From contig OENT01000361.1 in NCBI GenBank assembly GCA_900239685.1, positions 1 to 64,000 of the forward strand: a stretch of 64,000 bases of DNA, given 5' to 3'. Below the pieces are notes generated by a model. The model was given only the letters and a program-made list of their open reading frames with translations. It did no database searches and was not told the DNA's origin. Source of the stretch: Rotaria macrura (taxonomy: Eukaryota; Rotifera; Eurotatoria; Philodinida; Philodinidae). Shown piece after piece: positions 1-11,311 of the stretch. Positions within the stretch are counted from its first letter, which is position 1. Each line of letters begins with the position of its first letter. The position numbers and the translations under genes were made by a program.

Positions 1-1483
1 ATCTTCAAACTTTTCCAAAGTTTTAGTTACGGCCTTTTCTATACAAATCAATGGTCTAGCCCGCTTCCAGCTGATTGGTCAACTAGATAAAATAGATTTA
101 CATTATCATTTTTGTTGTTGCTAGACACAATGGTTCAGTTTATTATTGAAGAGCACGATTTCCTCTAAAAAATCTACATATTTCCGCTTTTCTAGTCAAA
201 AATTACCTTTAAAATGATAGTCGTCTTTATAATAAAACTCATCGTAAGGTGTTGGCAATTACGTTCACGTGTATACTGTAAAAATATTGCATTTTATACC
301 AGTGAAATCACGCTCTCCATGAACTATAGGTGATACACTTAAAAGAGATATATACGTAGGAGACAACATCTCGTTCGTTCCTGTGAGTAATTAAACACTG
401 AATGTAATCGTTTATATAACTATAAGTCTTTTTTTTTCTTTTCAAAATATGTATGTGCATATGAAGGATACAATGTGCAGGAATAAATGCCCACATCCAA
501 CACTGCTGGATATCAGTTCAGTAATACGCAAATTACTATGTTTTACTTTATTTGTAGAAAAACAGATATTTGAGATGTCAAATTTCAGATTGACAATCTT
601 ATTGCAATAAGGAATTGATTGAATCCACATTCAAAGAAAGAATCATGTTAGTATAACTCAGCAAATCTTTGATTTCATAAAACTACGAAAATCATTATTT
701 TCCAAAAAACAATTATCTGATTGGGGTGATGTTTGCTAGTTATCGATATCTAAAGATAAACATTTAATGCCTGAGAAACTCTTTTAGATACTCGTAGAGA
801 ACAGAAATTTGCATCGAACGAAGTTAGTTTCGATGAATGTAAGTTGAAATTGAACGAGTTTTCTAATTAAAGATTGGTTTTCAAAGCTTTCATAAAGTGA
901 TTCATATGTTTCTTATTCTATGAGTAATTTCGTATAGATATTTGATAGATGAAATGAGCGCATTTAGCGTTATCAAACTGTAAGAACTTGAATTAGACCA
1001 GTAACAACAAGAAATGTTTCCCGATAGCTGGGAACCAAGGGCATGATTAAAATGAGTTAGGATGAATTAAAAATAAACTTGTAAAGATAAGTCTGGGATG
1101 AATGCTGATTCTCAGAATAATGAAATTAGGTTAAAAGCTTTTGGACACCTGTATACGTAATTTGACACATTCTTTATCGGAGTTTCGTTTAAAATCAATG
1201 ATGATAGACTTAACAATACGCTCTAAAATCCAAAAGAATTTAACAAATAATTTCTATAGATAGATTTTTTTAAAGTTTATGGAGAAAGTAGAAATATTAG
1301 CATCTATACGTTTTTTCTTCATTTCAGACCAGAGAATAAAAGCAGATATGTTAACATCTACTTGCCGAATCCACAGAAAAGAAGAAAGAACACCACGTTA
1401 TTTTTTATCAGGTAACTACACAAGCTATATCTACATTTTAAATATGGGAAGTAGGTTTATTTTCAATTTTTCTTATTTTGCCT
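1..1483. other. Intergenic, no gene seen
   Basis: AT-rich sequence with only short open frames lacking splice-site or family support. I see no RNA gene or repeat. It ends at the start codon of the F-box-like gene. Confidence 0.5.
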
Positions 1484-3330
1484 ATGCCGATATCAAAGTT
1501 TGAATCGCTTGCTAACGAGCTCCTGATCGATCTTCTGGAGAAATATATTAATGCAGTGGATGTGTTCGTTGCTTTCGATAATCAATTACATAGTCGTTTT
1601 AATGCTCTTGTTAATCAATGTCAACACTTTCATTTCGATTTCACTAATATTCGTAAGAAAGACTTTCTAATTTGTGTTGGTGTTCTATCAAAGTATCCTG
1701 AGAAGATCAGAAGTCTAACATTATGTGAATTTGATACACACGGACAAATTAACACCATTTTATCGTTTTTTCCATCATTGGCTATTTTCAACAAACTTCG
1801 TGGATTTAACTTGAATGTTGATACTACAACTGTTGACAAGCACCAAATTAATGAAGCTTTGCATTCCTTATTTCATTTGCCTCTTTGCACTCTGTCAATC
1901 AAAGTAAGCAATGCTGAGGAGTCTAACGTGTTGAATTTTAACGAGCACACCATTTTGAATTTGCTGACACTCAAACGGCTCGTTCTCATTATGAATCTTT
2001 ACGCAGCACTGAGCAACTTTCCAAAATTTACATCCTTTAATATTAAACACCTGACTATTATCGGGGAAGGGTTGTACATGGAACCAACTGCAGCAAATTT
2101 CCCAATGTGCACCTGGCCTCAATTGTTTGAACGTACACGTAGTAAACAACTCTTCAAACAGTTTTCCATCAACGATCGATATTACAACATTAACTAGACT
2201 TCGAACTGTCATTTTGCATTTTATCGATAGGTATACTCAAGTAACATGGGACCAGTTAGTACAATACTTTCATGCCATGCCAAATTTATATGATCTAGAA
2301 GTTCTCAATTCACACAATAGATTTTTCAATGCAAATGATTGGCAAATACTTCTTGAAACATCATTCCCTTTATTAACCCATTTTACTTTGAAAATAGGTG
2401 CTGCTCGTCTATCACAAGACGGTCTTAACAGCATCAAGAGTACGCTGACATCTTTTCAAACTGCATTTTGGACCGAAAAGAAAAACTTCAATATTTTCAT
2501 GATGATGTATAGACGTTTCAATGATTCGATTTTTAACTATCAACCTATTGCTCCTCGACGACATCAATTTGACTTTGATTCTTATTCAGAGATCAGCTAT
2601 GGAACTGTTCAATTTTGGACAGTTCCTAAGCGTTCCATTACCGATAGTCACGTTCTAGTGATTCATATTTATAGTTTACGTCTTTCAGCGGTGGATCCTC
2701 CGTTATCAAGTCAATACTACTTCGAGAATGTCGAGTGTCTCAAGGTTGTGTGTCTTAATCTAACGTTACTTCAATGGATTACGACTCATGTTCAACTATC
2801 AAAAATTACAACATTAGAGATTTCAGGGCGACAAACACAATTTCATATAGTCAATACGCTTATAGCATTTTTCAAAAATATTTCATCGCTTCAAATCAAA
2901 GTTAATCAATTGATGCTTAAAAGGAATGATTTTATACGAAAGAATAAGAACATTAAGCGTCTGGACATTTCTTTCGATTTTTTCCGTAATCATCAAGAAT
3001 TTCAGAAAAAAAGATATTTGTCTTATTGCAGATCTCTTTCCATCGATTGAACATTTGAGAATCGATTCCATTGATTTCGACAATATACCATTTCTATACA
3101 ATTTTTTTCCGTATCTTCATAGTCTTACTTTCAGAATTATCGATCTTACCTTAGCAACATCCGACAACTTAAAAGCACAATACTGGGATAATCGATTGCG
3201 AAACATAATGAAACTTACATTTAAACGTACAGCAGACTGGTTAACAATCTGGATTGATGAAGTAACTGTTCAAGAATCTACTTGGTATTTTTCATTGAAA
3301 CCTCATCGAAGCAAATGCCTTTGTTCTTGA
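1484..3330 (+). CDS. F-box-like leucine-rich repeat protein, three exons
   Basis: Exons 1484-2106, 2162-2985 and 3032-3330 join into one 581-aa frame. The introns are 55 bp (GTGCAC to AAACAG) and 46 bp (GTAATC to TTGCAG). The N-terminus (SLANELLIDLLEKYI, then FDNQLHSRFNALV) fits the F-box-like start of a large bdelloid family, usually LPDEIL then LNSRLN. Degenerate leucine-rich segments follow, such as FPSIEHLRI. F-box proteins normally bind SKP1 and give substrate choice to SCF ubiquitin ligases; that role is inferred here. Read without splicing, the gene appears broken into three frames, so it could be taken for a pseudogene. The first donor (GTGCAC) is weak; the second intron has a strong acceptor. 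The ATG at 1484 is the first good start; exons further upstream cannot be excluded. The paralog at 57.1-58.3 kb has its first intron at a similar place. Confidence 0.75.
2107..2161 (+). other. Intron 1 of the F-box-like gene
   Basis: 55 bp, GT-AG. Its removal shifts the frame by one and joins AANFP to an FPSTIDITTLTRLRTV segment, matching the leucine-rich pattern on both sides. The donor is non-consensus. Confidence 0.55.
2986..3031 (+). other. Intron 2 of the F-box-like gene
   Basis: 46 bp, GTAATC donor and pyrimidine-rich TTATTGCAG acceptor. It contains a seven-A run that would otherwise suggest a homopolymer frameshift. Splicing restores the frame into LFPSIEHLRI. Confidence 0.7.
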
Positions 3331-3782
3331 ATAACTACGTGGTTATTCTTAAAAATTTGGACGAAATATTGAGTTCAAATAAAAATTGTCGTTTTTTAGG
3401 ATGATTATTGGCGTTTGTGTGACTATGAGTTTTCAATTCGTCAGAAGCCTCAAAGTCTCCTAACCCGCCCCCTAACCCCCAACATTCATTGAGGAATGAC
3501 AGATTTTCTTCAGAATTTTGTAAGTTCATAGTAAAAAGGGTGTGGGCAAAAATCTAAGCACTGACTGTGTATATGTATGATGTTGCCGAGTGTGAATATC
3601 GAAATTATAGAACGCTGATAGTTGTGCAAGTTGCTGGTTTTGTTCCAATTATGGATGCACCGTTTCCTATAATATGGTATTAGAGATGACATTTTTCTCC
3701 CCGCGAAAAATGTAATTGTGTGAAGCTGTTTTATATAGTTGAGAACCAGTTTTTCTCACTCTATCCCAAACTGTAGTCAGAA

Positions 3783-4273
3783 TTTCGTGAAACACACAAC
3801 AAAGGTTTTGGAATGGACTTGAAATTCAAATTTCTAAGGTTTTCTCTACCAGTTCTTGTCAATTTCAACTTAATTGTAGACTTGCTTTTTGGATTATCTG
3901 TGACTTAAGAATGGATTTGACAAGAGCATTCAAAACCGAACACAACTGACATGGAAAATCGACACGAGGTCGGTAGTTGTCAATATACTAGACATATTTA
4001 GAAAACGAGTTAGGAATTCAAGGATTTGGTTTTATGCTGTTTACAAAAATGCATAACCAGCATTGAAAGCTATCGATTTGATTCTGATTTTTCATATCAG
4101 TTGTATTCAGTTTTAAGTGCTCTTTTCAAATCTATTCCAAGGTTATAAATCATGCAAAAGTTAAGTCTACAGTGGCGTTGGAATCGACAAGAACTGGTAG
4201 ATAAAAGCGTGAAAATTGGAATTTGCAGTTAATTTCAGGTCCATTACAAAATTGTTTCTGTATGTTTCACAAG
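3783..4273. mobile_element. Fold-back (inverted-repeat) element, probable MITE
   Basis: Two arms of about 180-190 bp (3783-3963 and 4080-4273) are imperfect reverse complements. For example CTACCAGTTCTTGTC at about 3848 pairs with GACAAGAACTGGTAG at about 4187, and GTGAAACA pairs with TGTTTCAC at the outer ends. The loop is about 115 bp. There is no coding capacity. I could not define a target duplication, so the exact ends are uncertain. Confidence 0.6.
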
Positions 4274-5248
4274 TCCGAAGCAATTTTCCTTACCTGAGAA
4301 CGAAGCTGGAAACTGAAACTTGTGTGACACTTCAGCCTATATCTCAGCCTCTCAAACAAACACCTTACTGGTATACTCGATCGAGTCTACTATCAGAGAA
4401 CGAAAAGGTTGAAAATTGCTCTCCACACAAAGGTCATTATTCATTTGATGTATAACCTTATTTTCTAAGTGAGGTCATTAGAAGAAGTATCAATTTTGTC
4501 ATTGGCTCGAAGGACAAAGTCTTTTATTTAACTTAATTGATTTACGTATCTAGATGCTGATGCCGTTTGTAAAAATGCAATGAAATAGGAAATTGAATCG
4601 AATGTTGCTCTCGGTTTGATCGAAACACACTCATGCTGCGACAAATTTCTCTCTAGAGATGCCTTTTTCCATCTTTACAACTTAAACATGTGTCTATCAT
4701 TTTGTTAAAATAAGCTCATTTTCCCGAGTTGTAATGAATGTATTATATGTTTTCGATATCATGACTTTTAAGTCACCCTGTTAAATATCGTGAGCTCTAA
4801 TTCTTTTTTGCTTTAAATATAACTCATCATGCTCCGTCAGACAAGGTGGTTCAAGATTATTTATACAATACGTTTTACACATAAATTCCAAAAACGTTCG
4901 TTTCAACAATGTAAAATACCGTGCAGTTACAATAATAGAACTACTTAAAGATAGGAGCACTTTTCATAGAGCCAGTCTATTGACCGTTAAAAAACTTTTA
5001 TTTGAAATCATGGTTAGAGATGCTAAGAAGTAGATTTCTTCTATTTAGCTGCATGTATTCTATAATGATATGTAATTTCATTCAAGAAAAAAGCATGCGA
5101 ATATTTTAAACCGAATGCCCTTGACGACATTTCATTTTCATATACACTACTGTAAAAAAAATTGAATTAGACACGTATTCATGGTGTGGAAATAAATAAA
5201 TAGGAAAGATCTCGAGAAAAAAAAATACCATTTTTATACTTTTAACAG
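4274..5248. other. Intergenic, nothing recognised
   Basis: AT-rich sequence between the fold-back element and the candidate orphan exon. No gene, RNA or clear repeat seen. Confidence 0.4.
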
Positions 5249-5446
5249 GGCACATATCAATCGATGAATAATTTGATGCAACATATCTGGCTCTTAGGAC
5301 TAAGTTCGATACAAAATAACATTAGCATTATCGGCAAAGTTCGAATTCATATGGAGAGCAAAATAAAAACTCACCAGTGGCATGATATTCTTAATACCGT
5401 AAAATATGTTCCAACAGCTAAGGAACAGGAATTAATTAAAGAGTGA
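5249..5446 (+). pseudogene. Possible orphan terminal exon
   Basis: A strong acceptor (TACTTTTAACAG at 5237-5248) is followed by 65 open codons and a TGA. The peptide is not low complexity; it contains HIWLLGLSSIQ, THQWHDILNTVKYV and ends KEQELIKE. No convincing upstream exon lies in the preceding few hundred bases. It may be the last exon of a decayed gene, or chance. I do not recognise the family. Confidence 0.3.
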
Positions 5447-7430
5447 TGTATGCGAGAGAAAAAAGTCTTCGGTTTTTCAAGAAAAATCACGTTTCAAGTC
5501 GAACTGACGTCAGTAATTGCAGTGCATAAAGGTTAAAAGTTACTGAATTTGAATTTCACATCTTGTTTGTAAAAATAACATTCCTGTAGATAAAGAAGCC
5601 ATGATACTAAATTGTAAGGGGATAGCATCGAAAAGAAATCTCTATTGTGAAAACGAAAAAGTATTCTATATTTTATCAACTCGCTGTATTTTGAAATTTC
5701 TCAACATCACTAGATCAATATGTAAGCGACTGTGCAAACAATAAAGAATTTACAAAACGAGAAGAATTCTATTTACTTAGTTTTGAACAGTAAATGATGA
5801 AAGCTTTATGCATTTTATCGATTCATTTTGAAGAAGTTCGAATAGGATGAGGTCTTATCTCTCGACTTTGTACTTGGATGATAGGTATCGATGTAGAAGA
5901 ATTCATATTTCATAAAATCAATAAATTATTTATGTTCACGATGGACGGAGATTGGCACTGTGAATGAAAAATTTAAGCATCAGTGGCGTATGAAGAAACA
6001 ATTGATATTTTTTGCACTACCAAATATGAAAGGTAGTTATGGTATGTGTTTAACAATTACTGAGACAATGACGTCAACGTCAAAAACGTAAGAAACGATC
6101 ACAAATCATGGAATAGGAACAATTTTGAAAACTCGCGATTGGTGCACTTTATAAAGATGATTATCAACGAGTGCCAACGGCAAAGATAACACGAGAAATG
6201 TCATGTTGTCTTCAGTCTATTCTGAGGATCTTTGATAAGCACGAACATACAACACATTATGAATAATTAATGTCTTAGTTTACTGAAAACATGAGAATCT
6301 TAATTAATTAAAGCATGAAACTATCAAAGTTGTATACATATACTAGATATTAGTTACTAACGGAGATTGATATACTTAATCTGGTTTATTCTAAGTGGTA
6401 ACAGTCGATGGACAGATATGAAACATAAAATCTAATTCATATTAGATGTAAACATGTTCAAAACCAATTAATCTTGCTCTCGGTGTAGACTGTTCTTTCT
6501 CACAAATCATTGCCGATTGTATTAAAATACTTTAGAAGTGATCATTTCTTAGAACCTTATCCGAAAATTGATGTTTTCTTTAATTTAAAGAACGATTTAC
6601 TTTTCACACCGAAGAAAAACATATTGTTATTCCAAAGATAACAAAGGCAGATTGAACAGTTGTATCGAAGTATAAAATAACGATTAGTGAAGGATGCCGT
6701 CGTTCTGCTGATGACTAGCTAAGAATGAATACAGGACAAGAGCAAACATTGTCAAACCAATAGATACAAATGGAACAAGTAAAGCATGACAAACTTATCT
6801 AACATCAATATTTAAAAAACGAGAAATTTTTCTCTGATTTCAGTGCGTTAGAGGCTTTGTGGACAAAGAAAATATTGATAGAAACTTAAGCATTCAATAT
6901 CAATCAGTATGATAAAATTTTATATTGGTGCAGCACGAGCAAAAACAGTGTAACTTAACCCAATCATCGATCTGTATCCGTTAATAGTTGAGTCGTGTTA
7001 ATTTTATTTGCTTTATTTGACTAAATTGTTAACTTCATCACTGTATGAACTCCAGAATCGTCATTCAAGAGAAAAGGCGAGTCTCTAGCTCTAATAAGTA
7101 ATGAATGATGTACTTTCTTTAAAATCTTACATAAATTTTTCCTACTTCTTCTGCCTCCTAAAGTTATTTGAACATGACCGTCCTTTTGTTTGATAATTTT
7201 TCTCAGTTTTTGCCGGAAATGTTGCAAAATTAATGATCCTTTATTATCATGGAATTTTGAATATCCTCTATCTATAACACGCGCAGTGTCCACTCCATGT
7301 TGTCAATGATTAGATTTATAAAAAGAGAAGCGAAGTTTTTTTTTGATTTTAGCGTTTTACTTTATTGCATATAAATAAGTATATATATATATGTACTAGA
7401 ATCATCAGTATAGTATAAAACAGAATCGGT
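5447..7430. other. Intergenic, no supported gene
   Basis: AT-rich. A 90-codon minus-strand frame at 7021-7293 starts with GTG, has no ATG or splice support and is not called. A short AT-dinucleotide run lies just before the GPCR gene. Confidence 0.4.
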
Positions 7431-8417
7431 ATGGCCTCGTCACTATCACAACAGCTATTATCAATACAGCAATATATGGGATGGTTTATGATAATCTATG
7501 TAATCTTCGGCAATATTGGAAATTTACTCAACTGCCTTGTGTTCCTTCGAAAACCACTTCGATCGAATTCATGTTCATGCTATCTATTGGCAGGTTCTGT
7601 TGCAAATATTATTGTACTGATGTTTCTCGTATCGACAAGTATTTATTCAATTGAACAGTTTGATCTCACGAATAATTCATTAATATTTTGTAAAGTACGT
7701 TCATACATTGGACATGTTGCAATCATGCTTTCGCGTACCTTGATCGTACTTGCCTGTTTCGATCGAGCTTGTATCTCATCTAGTCAAGTATCTATGCGAA
7801 ATCTTGGCAAGGTACGCATAGCTTCGAGACTTATTTTCCTCTGCGCTGTGTTTTGGATTATAAGTTCTATCCATACACTTCTTTGGAATACGACTGTCAA
7901 TGGTAAATGCATACGGATTGGTCTATATAATGTCATTTTTGCAATCTATGTGTTAATTGTTGTTGGTGTGGCACCACTTCTATTCATGATCGTCTTCAGT
8001 GTGGCTACACTACGAAATATACGTCTGGTGCACAATCGTGTGAATCCGACATCGAGAGTTAATGGCATGCGTCAACGCGATTTTCAATTGACGCGAATGT
8101 TGGTCGCAGAAGTAGCCGTATATATTTTGTCGACATTACCTTTTCCATTCTATGCCTTCTATTCGTCAGTAACAATGTCAGTAAACAAAAGCACTGATCG
8201 ACAATCCATAGAGGGATTCATCAATTTTATTACAACAGGTTTTCTCGTATATGTTAATCCATCGTCGACATTCTACGTATTCTTTACGACATCTAAAACA
8301 TTTCGACTGGAATTGAAATTAGCTCTCAAAAATATCTGGCATCAAATTTTTTGCAGACATCAACAGCATCAAATCCCAATGGGAACTACGAGAACAGTTG
8401 GCAATGAATATTGGTGA
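7431..8417 (+). CDS. Rhodopsin-type seven-transmembrane receptor
   Basis: 328 aa, one exon. Seven hydrophobic segments are visible: roughly residues 17-39, 51-73, 90-112, 131-150, 168-190, 220-245 and 262-285. Class A marks are G30-N31 in TM1, a cysteine (C87) before TM3, and a DRY-like D111-R112-A113 at the end of TM3 (Tyr replaced by Ala). TM7 has NPSSTFY in place of NPxxY. Such receptors sit in the plasma membrane and couple ligand binding to G proteins. Ligand and partner are unknown. Bdelloids carry large expansions of divergent class A receptors, and this looks like one; a neuropeptide or chemosensory role is only a guess. The length is close to a minimal class A receptor and nothing is missing. 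The ATG is the first in frame. Confidence 0.85.
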   Translation: MASSLSQQLLSIQQYMGWFMIIYVIFGNIGNLLNCLVFLRKPLRSNSCSCYLLAGSVANIIVLMFLVSTSIYSIEQFDLTNNSLIFCKVRSYIGHVAIMLSRTLIVLACFDRACISSSQVSMRNLGKVRIASRLIFLCAVFWIISSIHTLLWNTTVNGKCIRIGLYNVIFAIYVLIVVGVAPLLFMIVFSVATLRNIRLVHNRVNPTSRVNGMRQRDFQLTRMLVAEVAVYILSTLPFPFYAFYSSVTMSVNKSTDRQSIEGFINFITTGFLVYVNPSSTFYVFFTTSKTFRLELKLALKNIWHQIFCRHQQHQIPMGTTRTVGNEYW

Positions 8418-10962
8418 AATGCGCGAATATTCAGGAACAACATTCCAACATAAACAAAACTTAGAACTATTCATAGTGCCAAGCAGATCTTACTTATTTA
8501 AATGTTCATGAACAAATCCGTGACATCATTATTCAACGGAATCTGTTATAGTTTTATTCGGTTTTGACCCGCGAACAGATTTGAATTTCAAAGTTTTAGA
8601 GTTATTTCGATATCGAAATCTTCGATAGGCTATATATCTTGAGAAACTCGATATTTTCGTCCTGAAAATAATACTTGCGAATGATAAATAGCCTGTCTAA
8701 TATGATGATATCAAACGTACTGAAAAAAGCGAGTTTGTTCGTTTTTTTTTATAAATTGAATCATATTATTAGAGCTTGTTCTGGAAGACTACTCAAGGGA
8801 GATGTTCGAGAGCAAGACTAAGGAAGATCTACCCGTTGATATAGCCATACAGAGGCAAGTCGATTTCCTACTCGAAACATTCCTGCGTATTTGATTCATT
8901 CCACAAATATTCGCTTTCGAAATTACTAGAAAAAATAATCTCATCTTTTCGTTGTCTTGTTCAAGAATCCAAATTGATGTTGTGCAGATTACTAATAAAT
9001 GTCAAGTAGCTTGTCGTGAAAATGTAATTGAGAAATATTGTACTTTGTAATACTATGTTCAACAAGAAAAAAGTGGAATGCGTTCGCATTTCTATTCGAA
9101 ATATTTACTAAAAGAAAATACTGTGACCAATGAAGATGGGCGTGGGATTCAGCCCGGGAAATGAAGCATCTACCACAGCTACATCCTCAGCGCATATTCA
9201 ATGTGTGAGGAAAATTAAGACATTTTTCTGGCAGATGAAGCTCATCGTTTCTAATCGATTATGTTTACTTCCAGAAGTGATCGAATTATTCATTTTAAAA
9301 TAGTACTGTCTATGTCTCTCTAAAAGGAAGATTGCAAGATTTCGACTCCAGCAAAATGGAAACAGCGCTATGAAGTATTCTATCATTAGTCAGTTAAAAC
9401 GAAAGATAAAAGGAAATAAACATAATTCAACATTGATTATTATTCTCTGTTAATAGTTGATCGGTATTAAAACGTTTTTCATCATCTTCATCATACGAAC
9501 GGTAAGTGTACGTGCTTCAGTTATTCTTTCGATAGTGAATTACATATAAGTTGCTCTAATGGAATAAATAATTCGTTATAAAATTCAATTTCAGTTATCT
9601 GTTTTTCATGATCACTTGCGTTTTTTTTATTGATTTATTTTTTCCTTGGGGAAAATAAAAATCAGTAGAAGAAATAGTTATCAGCGCAGTTTAAATAGTA
9701 TACTTGCGCAGTCTTTTTATATTTTTCCATGACAAGAAACATATGTTAAAATAACAACCATGCCATCTCAACTCTTACATTCACCAAGTATAAGTTAATG
9801 TGTTCTTGGAAGATTCACAATAACTTTACGCTGATTAAAAATTGATGGGGAATATTTAATTAAAAGAAAAAGTAATGAAATCGACGCAGTTTTTTTCCGA
9901 GTTCAAAATAAGAGGAAAATATCTCAGTGGGGCATGGAAAACACAAACCGGAAGTACAGCGGCCCTAATGAAAATGAGGATACAGAGTGAAAAACCAATT
10001 TGATAAAAATAATTCTGCATCTGTTAGTATGTAATAAAATATCGATTAGAAAATGCTTTGCAAAAACTCATTCCTTCGATAATATGTATTTCACCTTTCG
10101 TTTTCATCCTTTGTCACTTTTTTTCCAATTAATGATAGAGTTGTTCAAACTTCGTGGCATCAACATGCGATCAGCTGAATGGATTAACGAATATTATTGC
10201 AGATGCTATTTATACGAACAAAATAATAGAAACAGCATGTTAGAAGAATTTAGATTTTCGTTCAGACTATTCTATTCATTATACACACTACGCATGGCCT
10301 CTATATAGTCATGTACAAAAATTAGTAAACAACGAGATCTTTCTCTCTAAAGTCTACCTTTCAATATAAATGAGCTTTTTTGCGAGACACGTTGAATCTT
10401 TTCCAGAAAGAGATAATCAAGAAAAAATATAAATTACAATGATTCACTATTTAAAACTAAACATGATTGCATTTTTCACCAATAATTATTTTTACTTAAA
10501 AACAAAAGTCTTCTCCTGTGTTATTCGCGCTTTCTTTCCAGAAGACTTTTTCGTGTTAAAAATTACCATTTTCTCAGTCTTCTGTGATACGTCTTTGATT
10601 AGTTTCTCTAATTCCGTATGCATACTTGTCCAGTAAATCTTCGATATCCTGTCATACTATCGATCTTACTCTTTCATCTGTAGATTTATACGTTTAGATA
10701 GTTATAAAACATCTAATCGAAATATGGATTTTCAATTAATTTCATACATGATTCATGTCACTAGATCTACTTTGTAAAAACAAGACTTTGTGCTATGAAA
10801 ATTTTTCTTACAACGAATATAAAGTATATGATGATTCACTGAAAATCTAAAAGTTTATAAATGTTTTCTGTTCATTTATTGATAAATAGATTGCAACAAT
10901 TTAGTAGCAAAATGGAAAAGTCAACATTTAAACATATAGGAGAGCTTTATCAATCAATCAGT
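8418..10962. other. Intergenic, no supported gene
   Basis: About 2.5 kb of AT-rich DNA. Small open frames near 10000-10308 and 10439-10636 have no ATG or family support. The last part holds the 3' flank of the minus-strand TIL gene, with AATAAA on the minus strand at 10875-10880. Confidence 0.4.
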
Positions 10963-11311
10963 CTAGATGCAATCTTCTCGCTTTATACAACGACTTGTTG
11001 GATCTTCGTTTTCACGTACATATCTTTTGCGACAAAAACAACCCTTGATGCATTGAAGTGTACACGGTTTCTGAAGTTTTAGATCGAGAACATTTTTACA
11101 AGTATCAGGACAGGCTGTACCACATGACATGTATCTTTCATTTGGATCAAGACATGGTTTTGGTCGATCAACTAAGAATAGAATATAAAATCTATCAGAT
11201 CATTTATTTTCCATTTTGAATTCGCCTGAACTTACTTCGAGCATGAATAGTAAGCGATAAGGTCACTAAGAAAATTGCAACAAAAATAGTACCACGTAGA
11301 AATCCAGTCAT
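10963..11311 (-). CDS. Secreted TIL-type protease inhibitor-like peptide, copy 1
   Basis: Two exons on the minus strand: 11311-11236 and 11171-10963, with a 64-bp intron (GTAAGT donor, TTCTTAG acceptor). The product is 94 aa. Residues 1-24 form a signal peptide (hydrophobic core TIFVAIFLVTLSLT). The mature part has exactly ten cysteines in the trypsin-inhibitor-like order: C-x5-C-x3-C-x3-C, then C-x3-C-x3-C-x-C, then C and C-x5-C. TIL domains usually inhibit serine proteases by a loop between cysteines 5 and 6; some are antimicrobial or structural. The target is unknown. Because it is split by an intron, it does not appear as one open frame. A poly(A) signal lies about 85 bp after the stop. 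The related gene at 13.9-14.3 kb has the same strand, layout and intron phase. Confidence 0.85.

Noticed and set aside
7021-7293. 90-codon minus-strand frame upstream of the GPCR
   Set aside because: Starts with GTG, no ATG, no splice signals, no family pattern.
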